In this document: piece by piece, positions 59,979-64,000 of the stretch
Layout of the letters: the number at the start of each line of letters is the position of its first letter
Numbering within the stretch: the first letter of the stretch is position 1
DNA from: Haliscomenobacter sp040401995
GTDB lineage: Bacteria; Bacteroidota; Bacteroidia; Chitinophagales; Saprospiraceae
Assembly: GCA_040401995.1 (NCBI GenBank)
Contig: JBBANM010000009.1
Span: 1-64,000, forward strand
Direction: 5' to 3'
DNA: 64,000 nucleotides
Position numbers and translations under genes: made by a program
Notes under the pieces: model-generated
Database searches by the model: none
Told to the model about the DNA's origin: nothing
Seen by the model: only the letters and a program-made list of their open reading frames with translations

Positions 59979-62765
59979 ATGATGTCTAAATTTTACTTTT
60001 TACTGTGTTGTTGTTTGAGCAGTCTTGTACTGTGGGGTCAATCGACCGCTAAAAAAATGTTGCTCAATGATGATATTGCCCAATGGCGCAACATCGAAAA
60101 ACCCAAAATATCCAACGACGGTCGTTGGGTACTCCATGTGGAAAGACCAACGGAGGGCGATCATGAGTTGAAAATCTATGATGCCCAAGCAGGCAAAACT
60201 TACACGGTTGCTCGTGGCGAGCAAGCCGCTTTCTCTGCCGATAGTCGTTTTGCGGCGTTCATCATCAAACCGCAACGCGATTCTATTCTTAAGTTGCGGC
60301 GGAAAAAAACCAAAAAGGAAGATCTCACCAAAGACAGCTTAGGTATTTATGATCTGGAACGGATGCAGCTGACCAAAATTCCTGCTGTAAAATCCTTCCG
60401 CTTGCCCGAAAAGTGGAATAATTGGCTGGTTTATCACCTTGAGCCGGCTAAAGTCTCGCCAAAAGACACAGCAGCTGCTAAACTCAAGAAAGAAAACGAA
60501 GACAATGGCAGCAAGCTGGGTTTGTACAATCTGCAAACCCGGAAAACCCAAAACATTGGCTATGTTAAAAGCTATACGGTAGCAGAAGAAGCCGCACGCA
60601 TTGCCTGGCATACCGCAGGCGACGGCAAAACCCAAACACCAGGTGTTTATATTTTTGATGGCGGCACCGGGAAAACGCAAGCCATTTGGTCGAAAAAAGG
60701 CCTCGTAAAACAACTGGCATTGGACAAACCCGGCAATCAAGCTGCTTTTGTTTTTACCGCCGATTCTACCAAAGCGCCGGTCAAGGCCTATGCTTTATGT
60801 TATTGGAAAAATGGGCAAAGCATTGCGCAAACTCCAGTTGAAACGAGTTCTAGTTTTTTACCCAAACAATGGTTGGTCAGCGAAAACGCCGCCCTGTCAT
60901 TTGCCAAAGACGGTTCGAAACTGTTTTTTGGCATCGCACCTTATCCGGTGCTACAAGATACTTCCTTACTTGAAGATGAAATTGTAAGCGTAGAAGTATG
61001 GGCTACCCAAGACAAACAAATTTTCCCTCAGCAAAAGGTCAGATTGGAGCAGGAAAAAAAACGTGCTTATGATTGTGTTTACCATACTACTACCGGGAAA
61101 TTGGTTCAGTTGGGGAATATGGATGTTCCTGAGATTCGCTATGGCAATGAAGGCAACGCCTCTTTTGCGTTGGGTTATACCGATGCGCCATATGCGATCG
61201 CAGCAACTTGGCTGGGCGGAAGCCATAAGGATCTTTACTTAGTGGATGTCACAACGGGCAAAAAAGAAAAAATAGCGACCAATATTGGCGATACACCAGC
61301 TTGGTCGCCGCTGGCGAAATACATCTATTGGTATGCCGATCAGGATTCAGCTTGGTATGCTTATCGTTTGGCCAAGAAGGATGTTGTTAAATTGACCAAC
61401 AACAAAAAGACCAAATTCTACGACGAGCTGAATGACTCGCCCGATTATCCAAATTCCTACGGCATTGCCGGTTGGACCACAGAGGATGATTTTGTCATGG
61501 TCTACGATCGGTACGATATTTGGTTGATTGACCCCACGCAACAATTAGCAGCGACCAATCTTACCAAGAGCAGGGGTGAAAAAACTACGATGCGCTATAT
61601 CAAAACTGATCCGGAGGAGCGCTCCATCGAAGAGGTTAAGCCTTTGTTGATACATTTTACCAAAGAAGACAATCTCAATGAAGGTTATTTGTGGTATGAA
61701 ATCCACACGGGGCACAAAAGAATCGTTCAGGAAGGGCCTTATGCATATGCGACAAATGTGTTAAAAGCCAAAAACGCCGAACGCTGGGTATTTACCCGCG
61801 AAGATTTTCAGACTTTCCCCGATTTGCAGTATAGTACCGATTTGGTAAAAATGACGCCCATCAGTCAAGCCAACCCACAGCAAGCCAATTACCGTTGGGG
61901 AAGCAATGAATTGGTAGAATGGGTAGCTGCCGACGGCCAAAAACTGCGCGGCATTTTGATAAAACCCGAAGGTTTTGATCCTCAAAAACAATACCCGATG
62001 GTGGTGTATTTTTATGAGCGGATGTCACAAGAACTTCATACTTATTATTCACCCACCTGGAACCGTTCGATGATTAGTTTTCCTGCTTTTGCTAGTCGGG
62101 GCTATCTGATCTTTATTCCTGATATCCCTTACCGCATTGGTTTTCCGGGCGAGAGCGCGCGTAATTCCATCGTTTCCGGGGTTACCAGTCTCATCAGCAA
62201 GGGATTTGTGGATAAAAGCAACATTGGTTTACAAGGACACAGCTGGGGCGGTTATCAGATTGCCTATTTGGTTACGCAAACCAATCTTTTCAAATGTGCT
62301 GAATCTGGCGCGCCGGTAGTGAATATGGTTTCGGCCTATGGCGGAATTCGCTGGGAAACGGGGATTAGTCGACAGTTTCAATATGAGCATACGCAAAGTA
62401 GAATTGGCGGCACGCTGTGGGAAAAACCATTGCGCTACATCGAGAACTCTCCGATTTTTTTCGCTGATAAAATTGAAACGCCACTGCTGATTATGCACAA
62501 CGATAAAGATGGCGCCGTGCCTTGGTATCAGGGCATTGAGTTCTACATGGCTTTACGGCGCTTAGGCAAACCCGCTTGGTTGCTCAATTACAATGAGGAA
62601 GGACATGGTTTGACGCAAATGCGCAACCGCAAAGATTTCCAATTGCGGATGGGGCAGTTTTTTGACCACTACCTTAAAGGTGCACCTAAACCCAAATGGA
62701 TGGAAAATGGCGTTCCGGCGATCGAGAAAGGGATTCGACAAGGGTATGAATTGACGGAGAAGTAA
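59979..62765 (+). CDS. secreted S9-family prolyl oligopeptidase-like peptidase
   Basis: 928 residues from the ATG at 59979. Signal peptide about 1-21 (SLVLWGQ). A long N-terminal beta-propeller region (about 30-640) precedes the alpha/beta-hydrolase domain: Ser755 in GHSWGGY, Asp844 in NDKDGAVPW and His876 in EEGHG form the triad. This fits the dipeptidyl/prolyl oligopeptidase family, larger than typical DPP IV by about 170 residues. It probably degrades peptides in the periplasm or outside the cell. Confidence 0.88.
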   Translation: MMSKFYFLLCCCLSSLVLWGQSTAKKMLLNDDIAQWRNIEKPKISNDGRWVLHVERPTEGDHELKIYDAQAGKTYTVARGEQAAFSADSRFAAFIIKPQRDSILKLRRKKTKKEDLTKDSLGIYDLERMQLTKIPAVKSFRLPEKWNNWLVYHLEPAKVSPKDTAAAKLKKENEDNGSKLGLYNLQTRKTQNIGYVKSYTVAEEAARIAWHTAGDGKTQTPGVYIFDGGTGKTQAIWSKKGLVKQLALDKPGNQAAFVFTADSTKAPVKAYALCYWKNGQSIAQTPVETSSSFLPKQWLVSENAALSFAKDGSKLFFGIAPYPVLQDTSLLEDEIVSVEVWATQDKQIFPQQKVRLEQEKKRAYDCVYHTTTGKLVQLGNMDVPEIRYGNEGNASFALGYTDAPYAIAATWLGGSHKDLYLVDVTTGKKEKIATNIGDTPAWSPLAKYIYWYADQDSAWYAYRLAKKDVVKLTNNKKTKFYDELNDSPDYPNSYGIAGWTTEDDFVMVYDRYDIWLIDPTQQLAATNLTKSRGEKTTMRYIKTDPEERSIEEVKPLLIHFTKEDNLNEGYLWYEIHTGHKRIVQEGPYAYATNVLKAKNAERWVFTREDFQTFPDLQYSTDLVKMTPISQANPQQANYRWGSNELVEWVAADGQKLRGILIKPEGFDPQKQYPMVVYFYERMSQELHTYYSPTWNRSMISFPAFASRGYLIFIPDIPYRIGFPGESARNSIVSGVTSLISKGFVDKSNIGLQGHSWGGYQIAYLVTQTNLFKCAESGAPVVNMVSAYGGIRWETGISRQFQYEHTQSRIGGTLWEKPLRYIENSPIFFADKIETPLLIMHNDKDGAVPWYQGIEFYMALRRLGKPAWLLNYNEEGHGLTQMRNRKDFQLRMGQFFDHYLKGAPKPKWMENGVPAIEKGIRQGYELTEK

Positions 62766-62795
62766 GGGGATTTTATAATATTACGTGGGTTTGGG

Positions 62796-62834
62796 TTTAT
62801 GTAAATCTAAAGTTCAATTTTAGATTTACATAAA
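62796..62834. repeat. 16-bp perfect AT-rich hairpin
   Basis: TTTATGTAAATCTAAA (62796-62811) and its exact complement (62819-62834) around a 7-nt loop, 31 bp after the S9 stop. It may protect the 3' end. Confidence 0.6.
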
Positions 62835-62852
62835 ATGCAGCCTTCCCAAAAT

Positions 62853-62890
62853 AAAAAAGCAGCGGCGCTTGCGAGCACCGCTGCTTTTTA
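62853..62890. terminator. bidirectional terminator
   Basis: AAAAGCAGCGG and CCGCTGCTTTT arms around a 12-nt loop with A and T runs on both sides, between the convergent S9 peptidase and beta-barrel genes. Confidence 0.85.
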
Positions 62891-62909
62891 ATTTTTTTGC
62901 GTTTAACCC

Positions 62910-63503
62910 TTAAAACCGGATACCTGCGCTTACTGAAAACACATTATTCCGACCCTGAGCAGCAGCGAAATAGTTGTTCAACCCGAGTTCGTAGTTTAGA
63001 TCTACCGTCAAGAAAAGCACATCGAGACTTAAGCCAGCGTTTGCGCCCCAGGTAAACTGATTCAAGCTGCTTTTATTAAATGCGATGCCATTTTTTTCTT
63101 GCACGCCGAGAATCATCGTTGGCGTTACCCCGCCGCGCAGTACGAGGTTCAGCAAAGCGTTTTTGCGGTTCAAACGGATACCTAAATCCAAAGGCGCTTT
63201 GATGGCTTGAATAGTCGTTTCATCTTGGAAACGAAGACTTGGATCTTTGCTGATATTGGTAATCAAACGAGCAGTATAGTTGTTGAACTGAATTCCAGGA
63301 TATAGAAAAACAGGACCACGGCTACCAATGCGGAAGTCCAAACCGGCGTTCCAACCCACGTGTGCTTCGGCACGAAAATCATTTAGATTGGCACCAACAC
63401 CTGAGAAGTTTACCCCTACTTTTGGGATGACTTTAATTTGTGCCTGAGCAGTAAAAGCTAAAATATTTAGTAACAGGACGAAAAAAATTCTTGATGTTTT
63501 CAT
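62910..63503 (-). CDS. outer-membrane beta-barrel protein
   Basis: 197 residues with a signal peptide (about 1-22, ending AQAQ), then eight or so amphipathic strands (VIPKVGVNFSGVGANL, WGANAGLSLDVLFL) and a C-terminal GIRF. This is the PorT/OMP_b-brl-type small barrel common in this phylum; the exact role is unknown. Monocistronic. The 266-bp gap upstream (63504-63769) holds nothing recognisable. Confidence 0.8.
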   Translation of the reverse strand: MKTSRIFFVLLLNILAFTAQAQIKVIPKVGVNFSGVGANLNDFRAEAHVGWNAGLDFRIGSRGPVFLYPGIQFNNYTARLITNISKDPSLRFQDETTIQAIKAPLDLGIRLNRKNALLNLVLRGGVTPTMILGVQEKNGIAFNKSSLNQFTWGANAGLSLDVLFLTVDLNYELGLNNYFAAAQGRNNVFSVSAGIRF

Positions 63504-63769
63504 GATTATTAGTTGTTCCTTGTGGTGAATGATTCAAAATACCCCTGCTTAACGCCATTGTTTTTGTGCATTGAGATAAATGAGTTATACAAAAACATTT
63601 TTTTAATATTGCCTTTGGGTTTCGTTAACGTTTGAGGTACTCTCAGGGCTTGATTAAAGACCTTGGCGAACATTTAACCATCAAACCTGGAAACTATCCT
63701 TATCTTTGCCGGGTTGAATCTTGCTAAAAAATCATGATAAGGGCGCCAGTAAGGCGCAACCTGTGCGAA

Positions 63770-64000
63770 ATGAGAAATGCAACTGAACAAAAACCAGGGG
63801 AAATCCGCCTAGGTTTGGTACAATGGATGGTACAACCATATGCGTCGGTGGATGCGCTGCTGGCTCGATTGGAGCAGCAAGTAGCCTCTTTTGCCAATTA
63901 CGGCGCTGATTTTGTGCTGTATCCAGAGTATTTTTCTTTGCCTTTACTGGGGCTGTTTGCTCACCATGAAGAGCTCGAACAAATCAAATTATTGGCAGGA
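63770..64000 (+). CDS. nitrilase-family carbon-nitrogen hydrolase, 5' part
   Basis: 77 codons from the ATG at 63770 run off the window end. The reading GEIRLGLVQWMVQPYAS, then LEQQVASFANYGADFVLYPE with Glu53 in YPEYF, is the first strand and first catalytic Glu of the carbon-nitrogen hydrolase superfamily. The sequence after it (SLPLLG) fits the branch that includes stand-alone and GNAT-fused nitrilases. The Lys and Cys of the triad lie outside the window. Confidence 0.75.
   Translation, partial: MRNATEQKPGEIRLGLVQWMVQPYASVDALLARLEQQVASFANYGADFVLYPEYFSLPLLGLFAHHEELEQIKLLAG

Noticed and set aside
1..64000. tRNA, rRNA or prophage genes
   Set aside because: I looked for conserved rRNA blocks, tRNA-like T-loops and phage structural genes on both strands and found none I could support.

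Overview
The window is chromosomal DNA of a member of the Bacteroidota, most likely a Saprospiria-type bacterium such as a Haliscomenobacter or Lewinella relative. The phylum is supported by type IX secretion (T9SS) C-terminal sorting domains, TonB receptors with carboxypeptidase-D-like N-terminal domains, a PorE-like OmpA protein and TAnnTTTG promoter -7 boxes. The family placement is inference. I found no rRNA, tRNA, CRISPR array, prophage or IS transposase gene. The accessory DNA is instead a large set of non-coding palindromic elements.

Layout. 0-3.3 kb: small Cys/His membrane protein and a TonB receptor, probably for a metal. 3.3-4.9 kb: metallophosphoesterase. 5-10.6 kb: cobalamin uptake operon (riboswitch, btuB, DUF4465 T9SS protein, second T9SS protein, BtuG-like lipoprotein). 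10.7-13.9 kb: unusual three-gene cluster (J-domain/pseudokinase, VWA protein, divergent adenylosuccinate synthetase). 14-23.4 kb: M1 peptidase, Tat-signal aminotransferase, D-aminoacylase-like lipoprotein, PorE-like protein, a helical protein of unknown function. 23.7-26.2 kb: feoAB. 26.8-29.7 kb: proton-pumping rhodopsin, blh and crtY. 29.9-33.3 kb: beta-oxidation pair. 34.1-36.2 kb: iscS-iscU-iscA. 36.6-39.1 kb: short orphan mutA and an MFS transporter. 39.5-44.1 kb: aminotransferase, FAD monooxygenase/DsbA fusion and S41 peptidase. 44.5-49 kb: unknown protein, AAA/PD-(D/E)XK protein, CASTOR/POLLUX-like channel. 49.5-64 kb: large TonB receptor, AI-2E-type permease, queG, UvrD/PcrA helicase, AhpD-like protein, secreted protein, SRPBCC protein, S9 peptidase, beta-barrel protein and the start of a nitrilase-family gene.

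How parts fit. B12 import is consistent with two B12-linked enzymes nearby (MutA subunit, QueG). FeoAB iron uptake fits the Isc cluster. CrtY makes beta-carotene, Blh cleaves it to retinal, and retinal loads the rhodopsin. That rhodopsin has Gly where proteorhodopsin has Phe152, the position that opens a carotenoid-antenna window in xanthorhodopsin-type pumps.

The most unusual layer is the non-coding one. At least eight families of 47-330 bp near-perfect palindromes (called PalA to PalH here) occupy the intergenic gaps. One PalB copy lies inside the cobalamin riboswitch aptamer between intact conserved blocks. PalA/PalB termini (TTAAGAGCTTG) hold the actual stop codons of five neighbouring genes. 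A 103-bp PalH element with 18-bp perfect terminal repeats sits in a PalA copy with a 9-bp target duplication, and a PalD copy sits inside a PalC copy.
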